From assembly GCF_900292035.1 (NCBI RefSeq), contig NZ_OMPO01000005.1:1-42960 (forward strand): a DNA stretch of 42,960 nucleotides, in the 5' to 3' direction. Below are positions 6,819-15,055 of the stretch, piece after piece; position 1 is the first letter of the stretch; each line of letters starts with the position of its first letter. The position numbers were made by a program, and so were the translations under genes. Source of the stretch: Blastococcus sp. Marseille-P5729 (GTDB lineage: Bacteria; Actinomycetota; Actinomycetes; Mycobacteriales; Antricoccaceae). Under the pieces are notes generated by a model, which saw only the letters and a program-made list of their open reading frames with translations, did no database searches and was not told where the DNA came from.

Positions 6819-9122
6819 TCATCGACGGTCGGGTAGTTCCTCGGCGATCTTGGGTGGCGACCAGACAGTGACCGGTGGCGGCGTCCCGTCGTACTTCGCG
6901 ACCTCTACCTGAACGTGCTGGCCGACGTTGCCGCGGCTGAGCTTCGAGACCGGGATGTCCTTGACCAGCACGTTCGGGTTGCCGTGGATGCAGTTGCCGT
7001 CCTCGTCGGGGTCGTACCACGCGCCGGTGGAGAGCTGGACGACGCCGGGCATCAGATCCTCCGAGAGGACGGCGCCCGCGAGGCAGAAACCGCGCGGGCT
7101 GGAGACCTTTACGACGTCGCCGTCGGCGATCCCGCGCGCCGCCGCGTCGTCCGGGTGCAGCCGGATCGGCTCGCGCCCAGCCACCTTGGTCGACGCGGAG
7201 TAGCCGCCCGGGTCGAGCTGGCTGTGCAGTCGAGCCTTGGGCTGGTTGGCGATCAGCGCCAGCGGGTAGTCGGCACGGTTGGCCCAGTCGTCCGGCGCCC
7301 GCCACGTGGGCGTGCCGGGGCAGTCGTCGTACCCGAAGTCCTCGATCTCGTCGCTTTGCAGGTGGATCTTCTTGCTCGGCGTCCGCAACGGGTTCGCCGA
7401 CGGGTCCTCGCGGAACTCGCTGTGCATCACGCGGTCCGGGTCGGACTTCGGGATCTCGATAGGCTCGCCGTCCTCCCAGAAGGTCTCCCACGGTGGGAGG
7501 GAGTAGCCGCGGGATGCGTACTTCGTGGCGAACTTGTCGTACATCCATTCAAGCCATTCGATGACCGGCTTGCCCTCGGAGAACGCCTCGTCGCAGCCCA
7601 GACGCTGCGCCAGCTGCTGAAGGATCCAGTAGTCGTCGCGGGCCTCGCCGTACGGCGGGACCAGCTGCTTCATCGGGACCAGCATGCTCTCGGTGATCGC
7701 CGCGCCCATGTCGTCGCGCTCGATTGACAGCGTCGCAGGCAGCACGATGTCGGCGTGCCGGGCGGTCGCGGTCCAGACGGAGTCCTGGACGACGAACGTA
7801 TCGACGCGACCGAATGCCTCCCGCAGCCGCTTGAGGTCCGGGTGCGCGTGGAAGGGGTTGCCGCCGGCCCAGTAGACGAGCTTGATGTCGGGGTAGCGCA
7901 AGATCCGCCCGTCGTAGGTGTATTCGTCGCCGGGGTGCAGCATCATGTCGGCGATCCGGCTCACCGGGATGTACGTGCGCACCGGGTTGTGGCCCTTGCT
8001 GAAGGTCGGCAGCCCGAGCGCCATCTCCTCATGCCCCACTCGGTTGGTCGAGGCGTAGCCGTGCCCGAACCCGCCGCCGGGCAGCCCGATCTGGCCGAGC
8101 AGGGCGGCCACGCAGACGCCCAGCCACAGGGTCTGCTCGCCGTACTGCTGGCGCTGCATCGACCACGACATCGTCAGGAAGGTCCGCTTGGTGGCCATCT
8201 CCCGGGCGAGCTCGCGGATCGCGTCGGCTTCGATGCCGCACTGCTCGGCGGCCCACTCCGGCGTCCGGCCCTCGAGCGACTGCGCGAACAGGTCGAACCC
8301 GACGGTGTAGTTCCCGATAAATTCCTTGTCGTATAGATCTGCTTCGATAAGTTCGTGGGCGATCGCCTGCAGCAGGGCGCCGTCGGATGCCGGGCGTACC
8401 GGTATCCAACGCCCCTCGACGGGGAGGTCGTCGCGCAGCGGCGAGATGCTGACCAGCTCTGCGCCGTGCGAGCGAGCCTGCTCCAGCCAGTAGACGAGGT
8501 CGTGGTGGATGGCGCCGCCGTTGGCGATGGCGGAGTTCTTGCGCGCCAGGCCGCCGATGGCGACGATCAGCTCGGCGTTCTCGGCGATCGACTTCCAGGT
8601 AGTCGCCTTGGTCTCCCACTGCGCCTCGGTCGCGATGACGTGAGACAGGAACGGCGCCGAGGCGCCGAAGCTGTAGTTGTTGATGTGCCCGACGTACCCG
8701 CCGGCGGCAGACAGAAAGCGCTTGACCTGGGACTGGGCGTGGTGAAACCGGCCGGCGCTCGACCAGCCGTAGGAGCCGCCGTAGATCGACTCCGGTCCGG
8801 GGCCGTCGTACAGCCGGCGCAGCTCGCCGGCGACCAGGTCGAGCGCCTCGTCCCAGCTCACTGGGACGAACTCGTCCCGACCGCGACCCGGGCCGCAGTG
8901 CTGGGAGGCGTGCGGGCCACTCGTCGGTCCGGGGCCGCGCTCGAGCCAGCCGCGGCGCACGTAGGGGCGATCGATGCGCGTCGGGTGGTCCTGCATCGCG
9001 ACGATGTTCTCGACGATGCGGTGCGGGTCCGGGTCACCGGCGTACGGCGTGACCTTGGTGATCCGGCCGTTCTCGACCTCGGCCTCGTAGGTTCCCCAGT
9101 GCGACAGATGCAAGGTGCCCAT
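6819..9122 (-). CDS. bisC: Molybdopterin oxidoreductase, BisC / DMSO reductase type (S- or N-oxide reductase)
   Basis: A 767-residue bis-MGD molybdoenzyme. It lacks the N-terminal [4Fe-4S] cysteine motif, as do DMSO, TMAO and biotin sulfoxide reductases. The stretch GGSYGWSSAGRFHHAQ (about residues 116-131) matches the region carrying the serine Mo ligand. The dinucleotide-binding C-terminal domain is visible around LIANQPKARLHSQLDPG and VLVKDIPVSKLSRGN. There is no signal peptide or Tat motif, so it is probably cytoplasmic like BisC. Known BisC substrates are biotin sulfoxide and free methionine-S-sulfoxide; the adjacent methionine transporter favours the latter, but that is inference. The ATG at 9122 lies six bases after TACCCT, a leaderless pattern. 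Confidence 0.85.
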   Translation of the reverse strand: MGTLHLSHWGTYEAEVENGRITKVTPYAGDPDPHRIVENIVAMQDHPTRIDRPYVRRGWLERGPGPTSGPHASQHCGPGRGRDEFVPVSWDEALDLVAGELRRLYDGPGPESIYGGSYGWSSAGRFHHAQSQVKRFLSAAGGYVGHINNYSFGASAPFLSHVIATEAQWETKATTWKSIAENAELIVAIGGLARKNSAIANGGAIHHDLVYWLEQARSHGAELVSISPLRDDLPVEGRWIPVRPASDGALLQAIAHELIEADLYDKEFIGNYTVGFDLFAQSLEGRTPEWAAEQCGIEADAIRELAREMATKRTFLTMSWSMQRQQYGEQTLWLGVCVAALLGQIGLPGGGFGHGYASTNRVGHEEMALGLPTFSKGHNPVRTYIPVSRIADMMLHPGDEYTYDGRILRYPDIKLVYWAGGNPFHAHPDLKRLREAFGRVDTFVVQDSVWTATARHADIVLPATLSIERDDMGAAITESMLVPMKQLVPPYGEARDDYWILQQLAQRLGCDEAFSEGKPVIEWLEWMYDKFATKYASRGYSLPPWETFWEDGEPIEIPKSDPDRVMHSEFREDPSANPLRTPSKKIHLQSDEIEDFGYDDCPGTPTWRAPDDWANRADYPLALIANQPKARLHSQLDPGGYSASTKVAGREPIRLHPDDAAARGIADGDVVKVSSPRGFCLAGAVLSEDLMPGVVQLSTGAWYDPDEDGNCIHGNPNVLVKDIPVSKLSRGNVGQHVQVEVAKYDGTPPPVTVWSPPKIAEELPDRR

Positions 9123-9128
9123 GTGCCG

Positions 9129-9134
9129 AGGGTA
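9129..9134 (-). promoter_or_regulatory. Candidate -10 box, leaderless promoter of the BisC-like gene
   Basis: TACCCT on the minus strand ends six bases before the ATG at 9122. It lies in the 37-bp gap after the PncC gene, so the molybdoenzyme may have its own promoter. Confidence 0.4.
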
Positions 9135-9159
9135 GTGACCTGGCAGTGGCTTTGCGACG

Positions 9160-9660
9160 CTAGGCGTCGTCCGCCCCCGCGCTCTGCTTCTCGAGGAGCC
9201 GGAGCATCATCTCCAGCGCGAGAGTGACCGACTGCTGGACCACCTCCGACGGTGGCCCAGACAGCTGAACCCGCTGCACCTGGCTGTCGGCGTCGCAATC
9301 CGCGGCCAGATAGACCGTGCCGGGGGCCTGGCCGTCCTGCGGGTCCGGGCCGCCGGCACCTGAGAGCGCCACGGCGACGTCCGCGCCCAGCATGGACCGA
9401 ACACCGGCGGCCATTGCCGTGGCGGCCTCCGCACAGACCACCGGTCCCTCCGGGACGCCGAGCACCTCGTGCTTGACGCGCCTGCTGTAGGCCACGACGC
9501 CGCCCACGAACCAGTCTGAGGAGTCGGACGCCGCGCCTAGGGCGCTGGAAAAGCCCCCGCTCGTGAGCGACTCCGCGGCGGCGACGGTCAGTCCTGATTC
9601 GCCCGCGAGCGTGGCGATGCGCTCCGCGAGCCCAGAGTTGCGGGACTCGGCTGTTGTCAT
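9160..9660 (-). CDS. pncC: CinA C-terminal domain protein, nicotinamide-nucleotide amidase (PncC)
   Basis: A 166-residue stand-alone CinA C-terminal domain, which deamidates NMN to nicotinic acid mononucleotide in NAD recycling. The conserved segments are VAAAESLTSGGFSSAL (about residues 25-40), GGVVAYSRRVKHEVLGV (about 53-69) and ALSGAGGPD (about 98-106). The N-terminal molybdopterin-binding-like domain of full CinA is absent. The ATG at 9660 is preceded by GGAGGAGG at a seven-base spacing, which excludes longer upstream starts. It is followed 37 bases later by the BisC-like gene. Confidence 0.88.
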   Translation of the reverse strand: MTTAESRNSGLAERIATLAGESGLTVAAAESLTSGGFSSALGAASDSSDWFVGGVVAYSRRVKHEVLGVPEGPVVCAEAATAMAAGVRSMLGADVAVALSGAGGPDPQDGQAPGTVYLAADCDADSQVQRVQLSGPPSEVVQQSVTLALEMMLRLLEKQSAGADDA

Positions 9661-9812
9661 CTCGCTGCCCTCCTCCGAAATTCCTGGATCAATCAGACAT
9701 GCCCTGGATCTGGGCCGATCAACCAGCAGGCGCCGTCGGTTGCGACCGCGTGCGTGGGGTATGACAGAGGACAACGTCCGCACCGACGAGCCCCGAAGGA
9801 GAGGCGATCGAG

Positions 9813-10145
9813 ATGCCACGATCTGGGTGGAGCGACAAGCGCGAACGACAGTACGACCACATCAAGGACGGTTTGCTCGAGCGGGGCGAGGACGAGGACA
9901 CCGCCGAGGAGATCGCCGCCCGCACCGTGAACAAGGAGCGAGCGCGCGCCGGCGAGTCCGACGAGGCGAGCAAGCAGTCGTTGGAGGACATCTCGTCCGG
10001 ACGCCGGGGCGGCTTGCGGTCGCACAAGGGCGCGGGCGGGCGCACCCGCGATCAGCTCTACGCCGAGGCGAAGGCCAAGAACATCGAAGGCCGCTCGAAG
10101 ATGAACAAGGCCCAGCTCGAGAAGGCCGTTGACGAGAAGGACTGA
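9813..10145 (+). CDS. Small charged protein with C-terminal Rho-N/SAP-like motif
   Basis: A 110-residue hydrophilic protein. The N-terminal part (GWSDKRERQYDHIKDGLLER, then AEEIAARTVNKERA) matches small actinobacterial proteins often annotated as plasmid stabilization protein. The C-terminal RTRDQLYAEAKAKNIEGRS followed by KMNKAQLEKAV resembles the helix-extended-helix of Rho N-terminal and SAP domains, which bind nucleic acid. The function is unproven, and nothing here suggests a plasmid. AAGGAGAGG at 9796-9804 precedes the ATG at 9813. It stands alone between PncC (divergent) and the response regulator (convergent). Confidence 0.75.
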   Translation: MPRSGWSDKRERQYDHIKDGLLERGEDEDTAEEIAARTVNKERARAGESDEASKQSLEDISSGRRGGLRSHKGAGGRTRDQLYAEAKAKNIEGRSKMNKAQLEKAVDEKD

Positions 10146-10281
10146 GCGCCCGCCGCGCTCGTGTGGACCCTGTACCGAGCCGGAATCGGATTCGGTTGAA
10201 GGTTCCTGGCGGACGGGTCACCGAGCTCCGGCAACCGAACGCCCTTCAGTCGGGTGTTGGACCCCGGGCATCGGCGCGGGT

Positions 10282-10878
10282 TCAGATCCAGCCGTAGCGC
10301 CGAGCGGTGGCGACTGCCTCGTGGCGGTTGGCGGCATCCAGCTTGAGCATCGCCGACGAGAGGTAGTTGCGGACCGTGCCCGCCGACAGTGATGCCTTGG
10401 CAGCGATCTCGTCGATGCCCGTGCCATCGGCGGCCAGCTCGAGGACGTCGCACTCGCGGGCGGTCAGTGGGCAGTCGCCTGCCTGCATCGCCTCGGCGGC
10501 CAGGTCGGGATCGATGTACCGGCTGCCGGACGCGACCGAGCGGACGGCGCTGGCAAGCGCCGGGGCCGAGACCGTCTTCGGGACGAATCCTCGCACGCCG
10601 GCCTCCAGGGCACGTTTCAGATAACCGGGCCGGCCGTGTGAGGTGACGATCATGACGGCGAGGTCGGGCTGGCTGCGGAGAAGTGCCGACGCGGTCTCGA
10701 TGCCATCCATACCTGGCATCTGCAGATCGAGCAGGGCGACGTCCGGCTCGTGACGCGCGGCCTCGGCGAGCGCCTGTTCGCCGGAAGATGCGACCGCGGC
10801 GACCTCGATGTCGCCCTCGAAGCCCAGCAGGGCCGCGAATGCGTCCCGAATGAGCCGTTCGTCGTCCGCGATGACCAC
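10282..10878 (-). CDS. NarL/LuxR-family response regulator
   Basis: About 198 residues: a receiver domain with the acidic pair DD near residue 5, phospho-acceptor Asp51 (LLDLQMPG), Thr in IVTSHG and Lys in FVPKT, then a LuxR-type HTH (LTARECDVLELAADG ... LSAGTVRNYLSSAMLKL). It would control transcription in response to the adjacent kinase. The start is doubtful: the only good codon after an in-frame TGA at 10917-10915 is the GTG at 10878, which begins VVIADDE directly and has no ribosome binding site. Family members usually have MIR or similar in front of VVIADDE. See the finding on a possible fusion with the kinase. Confidence 0.85.
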   Translation of the reverse strand: MVIADDERLIRDAFAALLGFEGDIEVAAVASSGEQALAEAARHEPDVALLDLQMPGMDGIETASALLRSQPDLAVMIVTSHGRPGYLKRALEAGVRGFVPKTVSAPALASAVRSVASGSRYIDPDLAAEAMQAGDCPLTARECDVLELAADGTGIDEIAAKASLSAGTVRNYLSSAMLKLDAANRHEAVATARRYGWI

Positions 10879-12104
10879 ACGGATGCCGGCCAGGTCACGT
10901 GCCTGATCTGTCCCTCATGTCCTTTCATCGCCGGGTGCCGTTCGATGGTCGCGATGAGCTCGACCTCGCCCGGGCGCGGGCGCTCGATGCGCACCGAACC
11001 GCCGCTGGCTGCGAGACGAGCGCGCAGCCCGTCGATGCCGTTGCCGCTCTGCGTTGTCGGCGCTACGGCTGGTCGGGCACCATCGTTCCAGACCCGCACG
11101 CGACTCTGGCCGTGATCCTGGCTGAGCTCGATCAAGCACCGGTGGGCGTCGCTGTGCCGGATGACGTTGGTGACCGCCTCGCGAACCACCCATGCGAGCT
11201 CGTTGACGTCGGTGGCCGAACCGGCGATAGTGCACTTGATGCCCGCGGAGGCCAGTAGTGAACGGGCACCGGCGAGCTCGGCATCCAGGTCGGAGTCGCG
11301 ATATCCGCGGACGACGGCCCGCATCTCGGTGAGGGACTCGTCGGCCAGCGCGCGGACGGCGTCCACCTCTGCGCCGGCCGCCTCGGGGTTGCGCGCGAGC
11401 TGAGCGCGGGCGACCTGGCTCTTGAGCGCGATGGCCGACAGGTTGTGCCCGAGGGTGTCGTGCAGGTCGCGGGCGAACCGCAGCCGCTCCTCGGCTACGG
11501 CGAGCTGGGACTCGATCTCGCGGGCGTGGTCGATCCGGCGCATGAGCTGTAGCATCCCGATGGAGGCACGCATGGCGACCGCGGCCGAGACGTAGAAGGC
11601 GAACGCGCCGAGCACACCGAAGGTCATCTCCTGGCCGTTCCCGTCGCTGTTGAGCAGGTACGTCGTCGCGGCGGCGGCCGCAGCGCCGATCACCACGACG
11701 TAACGGAACGGGATCGTGGCGGTCGTACAGCCCACGGCGAAGGCCACGGCGGTCAGCACGATCCAGCCCTCGTCGCTCAGGCCTTCTGGATCGATCGGCT
11801 TTTCCGACGTCGCGATGATGACGACGCCGGCACAACCGAGCAGGATGAGGGCGGTGACGACCGGGCTGAGGTGCATGCCGGCACGTTCGCTGCTCATCAG
11901 CTGACGTGACGCGAGCAGACATCCGAGGGTGAGTGCCGCGACGGAGAGCCAAAACCCAGCCTGGACGAGTGGCCGGCCCTCGTGCAGATCGCCCGCCCAC
12001 CCGAGGATCCCGAAGGGGACCACCGCGACGAGTGCGTACAGCGACCAGCGGGTGTAGGCGTCGAACTTCTCGAGGTTGCTCAGATGGGACCACCGCCGTA
12101 CCAC
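10650..12104 (-). CDS. Sensor histidine kinase, DesK/NarX-like (HisKA_3), with an abnormal 3' end
   Basis: A membrane kinase with about five or six N-terminal hydrophobic segments (residues about 20-180), the HisKA_3 box RFARDLHDTLGHNLSAIALK with phospho-acceptor His215, and an HATPase_c domain with VREAVTNVIRHS and GNGIDGLRARL. The GTG at 12104 has GGAGG nine bases upstream. The expected stop near IERHPAMK is missing: the frame continues through the start of the response regulator gene and ends only at 10650, a 229-base overlap read in a different frame. The last ~80 residues (SRTP-rich) look like an out-of-frame reading, so the genuine kinase probably ends near 10900. Confidence 0.8.
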   Translation of the reverse strand: MVRRWSHLSNLEKFDAYTRWSLYALVAVVPFGILGWAGDLHEGRPLVQAGFWLSVAALTLGCLLASRQLMSSERAGMHLSPVVTALILLGCAGVVIIATSEKPIDPEGLSDEGWIVLTAVAFAVGCTTATIPFRYVVVIGAAAAAATTYLLNSDGNGQEMTFGVLGAFAFYVSAAVAMRASIGMLQLMRRIDHAREIESQLAVAEERLRFARDLHDTLGHNLSAIALKSQVARAQLARNPEAAGAEVDAVRALADESLTEMRAVVRGYRDSDLDAELAGARSLLASAGIKCTIAGSATDVNELAWVVREAVTNVIRHSDAHRCLIELSQDHGQSRVRVWNDGARPAVAPTTQSGNGIDGLRARLAASGGSVRIERPRPGEVELIATIERHPAMKGHEGQIRHVTWPASVWSSRTTNGSFGTHSRPCWASRATSRSPRSHLPANRRSPRPRVTSRTSPCSICRCQVWMASRPRRHFSAASPTSPS

Positions 12105-12134
12105 TGCTGATCACCTCCTCGCCGTACGCGATGT

Positions 12135-12169
12135 GGTCGTTGGCGCACGCGAGACGTGCGCCAACGACC
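12135..12169 (-). terminator. Perfect 15-bp hairpin between ABC permease and histidine kinase genes
   Basis: Arms 12135-12149 and 12155-12169 are exact inverted copies with a 5-nt loop. The hairpin lies 21 bases after the permease stop and 31 bases before the kinase start, with no U-tract. It could attenuate or end transcription coming from the exporter genes. Confidence 0.6.
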
Positions 12170-12189
12170 GGTTGTGTGCGTGATTGAGC

Positions 12190-13125
12190 CTAGCGGCGCG
12201 GCTCCCAGCGGAAGCGCTTGCCGAGGTAGTAGGCGCCGATCGCCGTCCAGGCGACGAGGATGCCGGCTGGCTGCAGCATCGCCGTCCAGGTGTCGGACAC
12301 CGCGAGCTGCTCACCGTCCACCCCGGTGCCGGCGACGCCGATGTTGAGCAGGTCCACGATCGCGGCACCGGGTGTGTAGTGCGCGATGCGGGCCAGGACG
12401 TCGGGGAGGAGGTGCAGCGGGAAGAACATCCCGGAGAGGCCGAGCGAGATCATCAGGACTGGGAGGGTGGTGATCTGGGCGGTCTCCGCGGTGCGGGTGA
12501 AGCCGGTCGAGATCAGCGCCAGACCGCCGAACGCGAGGGTTCCGAGCACGATCGCCACGATCACCGGGACGACGTTGACCAGGCCGGGTGCGTGGCCCAG
12601 CACTATCAGGGCGACCAGGACGACGATGACCTGCAGGAACGCGAGGACGACGCTCGGCACCGACGCGGCGGCGATGATGCCGGCGTCGCTGGTCGGACCG
12701 GTCCGCATCCGCTTGAGCACGTAGGACTCGCGGCGGGCTACGAAGGTCGTCACGAGGTTGTAGTAGACGACGTACCCGATCGCGAGGATCACGCCCGCGA
12801 TCAGGACGGCGTTGCCGATCCCGGTGTTCGCGCCATCGAACCCGTTTACTGCTGCGAGCGTGCCGAGCAGGAGCAGCGGCACGATCATGACGTTGGTGAT
12901 CGCGGTCTTGTTGCGCAGCAGCATCCGCATCTCGCCGGCCGCCAGCGACATGGTGCGTGCCAGCATCGACTTCTTCGGCTTCTCGGCAATGGTTGCGGTC
13001 GTCATGCCAGTCCCTTCGAGTGCGTTCGCGTGGTTGTCGATTTGGTCCCGGTGGTCGTCGAGCGAGGAGTGTCGCGCAGCGACCGACGACGCCGAGACGT
13101 CGTGAGCAGCCTTTGGATTCATCAC
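12190..13125 (-). CDS. ABC-2 type transporter permease
   Basis: A permease of up to 311 residues with about six membrane segments, including TNVMIVPLLLLGTLAAV, GVILAIGYVVYYNLVTTF and ISLGLSGMFFPLHLLP, typical of ABC-2/DrrB-like exporters. The GTG at 13125 overlaps the ATPase stop codon (GTGA) and is preceded by GAGGAGG, so coupling is likely; the next codon is ATG. A further ATG at 13005 (MTTATIAEK) also has an AAGGGA site and would remove a 40-residue polar N-terminus. With the ATPase upstream it should form an exporter; the two-component genes that follow suggest it is a regulated detoxification or envelope-stress system. Confidence 0.85.
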   Translation of the reverse strand: MMNPKAAHDVSASSVAARHSSLDDHRDQIDNHANALEGTGMTTATIAEKPKKSMLARTMSLAAGEMRMLLRNKTAITNVMIVPLLLLGTLAAVNGFDGANTGIGNAVLIAGVILAIGYVVYYNLVTTFVARRESYVLKRMRTGPTSDAGIIAAASVPSVVLAFLQVIVVLVALIVLGHAPGLVNVVPVIVAIVLGTLAFGGLALISTGFTRTAETAQITTLPVLMISLGLSGMFFPLHLLPDVLARIAHYTPGAAIVDLLNIGVAGTGVDGEQLAVSDTWTAMLQPAGILVAWTAIGAYYLGKRFRWEPRR

Positions 13126-14033
13126 GCCTCCTCGTGGTGCTTGCCCGCGATCGCGAGGAATGCCTCCTCAACGGACGCCTCACGGGCGTGCAGATCATCG
13201 AGGGTGATCCGCTCACGCTCGGCCCAGACCATGAGAGTCGTCAGATCGCGCTGGAGCTGGCGGGTCTGGGTGGTGGTGCGGTCGCCGTCCTGCGCGGCGC
13301 TGCCGGTGATCGTCGGCAGCCGGCGGGCGTCGACCCCGCGGAGGGTGATGGTCGCCGGGTAGGCCTGCGCGATCTCCGCCGCGGTGCCTTCGGTGACGAT
13401 CTCGCCCTGGTGCATGATGGCGAGTCGGTCGGCTAGCTCTTCGGCCTCGTCGAGGTAGTGGGTGGTCAGGACGACGGCGCATCCGTCGGCCTTGAGGCGG
13501 CGTACGAGTTCCCAGGTGGTGCGGCGGCTCTGCGGATCGAGGCCGGTGGTCGGCTCGTCGAGGAACAGCGCCTTCGGATTGCCCATGAGAGCGAGCGCGA
13601 GGTCGACTCGGCGCCGCTCGCCGCCGGACAGTGACGCGACGCGGACGTCGCTGCGGTCGGTGAGCTCGACCATCGCGATCGCGTCGTCGACCGGGCGGGG
13701 ATCATCGAGGGTGCCGGCCCACATCGTGGCGGTCTCGCGCACTGTTAGATCGTCGGGGAGTCCGCCCTGCTGCAGCATGATGCCCATGTGTGGGCGGACT
13801 CGGGTGCGCTCAGTGTAGGGATCAAGGCCAAGTACTGCGACCGAGCCGGCGGCCGGAGGTGCGATGCCTTCGGCGACCTCGAGCGCGGAGGTCTTGCCGG
13901 CGCCGTTGGTGCCCAGGAGAGCGAACAGCTCGCCAGCGTGGACGGCGAAGGAGACGCCCTTGACGGCCTCGAAACCGTCCTTGCCGCCGTACCGCCGCTT
14001 GAGGTCGGTGACTTCGATGACTGGAGTGCTCAT
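13122..14033 (-). CDS. ABC transporter ATP-binding protein (DrrA-like exporter type)
   Basis: A 303-residue ATPase with Walker A GTNGAGKTS (about residue 43), Q-loop near MLQQGG, signature SLSGGERRRVDLA, Walker B ALFLDEP and H-loop LTTHYLDEAEELA, followed by a C-terminal extension as in drug and antibiotic exporters. The start is MSTPVIEV at 14033; a longer frame adds only MGLTGADFPGEDGV. A GAAGAT sequence lies six bases upstream, possibly a leaderless promoter, overlapped on its upstream side by the inverted repeat at 14046-14066. It is the first gene of the ABC-permease-kinase-regulator block. Confidence 0.9.
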   Translation of the reverse strand: MSTPVIEVTDLKRRYGGKDGFEAVKGVSFAVHAGELFALLGTNGAGKTSALEVAEGIAPPAAGSVAVLGLDPYTERTRVRPHMGIMLQQGGLPDDLTVRETATMWAGTLDDPRPVDDAIAMVELTDRSDVRVASLSGGERRRVDLALALMGNPKALFLDEPTTGLDPQSRRTTWELVRRLKADGCAVVLTTHYLDEAEELADRLAIMHQGEIVTEGTAAEIAQAYPATITLRGVDARRLPTITGSAAQDGDRTTTQTRQLQRDLTTLMVWAERERITLDDLHAREASVEEAFLAIAGKHHEEA

Positions 14034-14045
14034 GACCCCATCTTC

Positions 14046-14066
14046 ACCGGGGAAATCAGCCCCGGT
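14046..14066 (-). promoter_or_regulatory. Inverted repeat in the promoter region of the ABC exporter operon
   Basis: ACCGGGG and CCCCGGT form a perfect 7-bp inverted repeat with a 7-nt spacer, 12 bases upstream of the ATPase start. Size and position suit an operator. It might be the target of the operon's own LuxR-type regulator, but that is inference. Confidence 0.35.
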
Positions 14067-14335
14067 TAGTCCCAAATGTCACAGGTGTGGAGTAGCAGCC
14101 GGTCGTGGGGTGCTGCCTCATGGAATCGCGAGCGAACAGCGATCGCTACCCGGCTCGGCCGCACAAGTCTCGTCTTGACGAGTCGCCGCCGGAAACGGTC
14201 CCACCTCGATTCGAAACGAGTATCCGTTGAGCACACCCGCCGCCGTGCAAGCCGGATTTCCTGCGAGCCCCGCCAGAAGTGTGACGAGCGCGCTACGCGC
14301 GTCCTCGCGGATTCTTGAGGGTGAATGATGGTGGG
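14067..14335. other. Intergenic region with no recognisable gene
   Basis: This stretch lies between divergent genes (ABC exporter to the left, thioesterase to the right). The open frames here are Arg/Ser-rich and match nothing, and no RNA gene was seen. It presumably holds the divergent promoters. Confidence 0.5.
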
Positions 14336-15055
14336 GTGAGTGATGGATTTCTGCCTGTCGCGGGCGAGGTACGCGACCCGGAGACGCTTCGCGAGAAGGA
14401 GCGAGCCTACGAAGACCTGGCGGACGCCGTCCGCGAACTGCTCGACGCCACGATTCGCACCAAGGTCGATCCTGCCGATGTCGACGACCTGACCGCGCAG
14501 GTCCGCGACATCAGCGCAAAGCTGCTCGTGAACGCGCACGAAGGCCCGCTCGGGCTGCGGGTCAGCAGTGACGGGCGCTGGCGTGATCCGGGAAACCCGG
14601 CGGTCGGGCGGCGCAACGCCTTCGCCCCGCCGCTGAAGATGCACCGCGACCGTGCGGCCAAGCGGGTCTCCTGCACGTTCAACCTGGGAGCGGCGTACGA
14701 AGGCCCGCCCAAGCACGTACACGGCGGGATGCTCGCGATGATCATGGACCAGGTCCTCGGTTCGGTGCCTCCGCTGATCGGCAAGCCCGGGATGACCGCC
14801 TACCTGACGCTGACCTACCGTAGGCCCTCGCCGCTGCAGCACAACCTGACTGCGGAAGGCTGGGTCGATCGCACCGACGGATGGAAGACGACCGTCAAGG
14901 GTCACGTGCTGGACGCCGACGGCCAGGTCACCGTCGAGGCCGAAGGGCTTTTCATCGTCCCGAAGATGGCGCGGGAGCTGTTGAGCGCACCGATGAGCGA
15001 CGCCGGAGAGTTCGAACTATTCAGTCAGCCAGTAGGCGACTCCCCACGGCGTTAG
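14336..15055 (+). CDS. PaaI-like hotdog-fold thioesterase
   Basis: About 239 residues. The C-terminal half is a hotdog domain with GPPKHVHGGMLAMIMDQVLG (about residues 123-142), where the HGG and the acidic residue on the following helix match PaaI/YbgC-like acyl-CoA thioesterases, and TAYLTLTYRRPSPL further on. The N-terminal ~90 residues are helical and charged and resemble N-terminal extensions of mycobacterial thioesterases of this type. The substrate is unknown, presumably an acyl-CoA. GTG at 14336 is preferred because AATGAT ends six bases upstream; GTG 14321 and TTG 14315 are in frame and cannot be excluded. Confidence 0.8.
   Translation: MSDGFLPVAGEVRDPETLREKERAYEDLADAVRELLDATIRTKVDPADVDDLTAQVRDISAKLLVNAHEGPLGLRVSSDGRWRDPGNPAVGRRNAFAPPLKMHRDRAAKRVSCTFNLGAAYEGPPKHVHGGMLAMIMDQVLGSVPPLIGKPGMTAYLTLTYRRPSPLQHNLTAEGWVDRTDGWKTTVKGHVLDADGQVTVEAEGLFIVPKMARELLSAPMSDAGEFELFSQPVGDSPRR

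Noticed and set aside
9813-10145. Evidence for plasmid origin from the small protein often named plasmid stabilization protein
   Set aside because: The name is an inherited annotation; all neighbours are ordinary chromosomal genes and no replication or partition gene is present.
10879-10917. Programmed -1 ribosomal frameshift joining kinase and regulator
   Set aside because: A shift must occur after the in-frame TGA at 10917-10915, and no X-XXY-YYZ slippery sequence or AAAG-type site exists in the remaining interval.
14076-14318. Eighty-codon plus-strand open frame between the ABC exporter and the thioesterase
   Set aside because: Arg/Ser-rich composition, no ribosome binding site and no motif; treated as non-coding.
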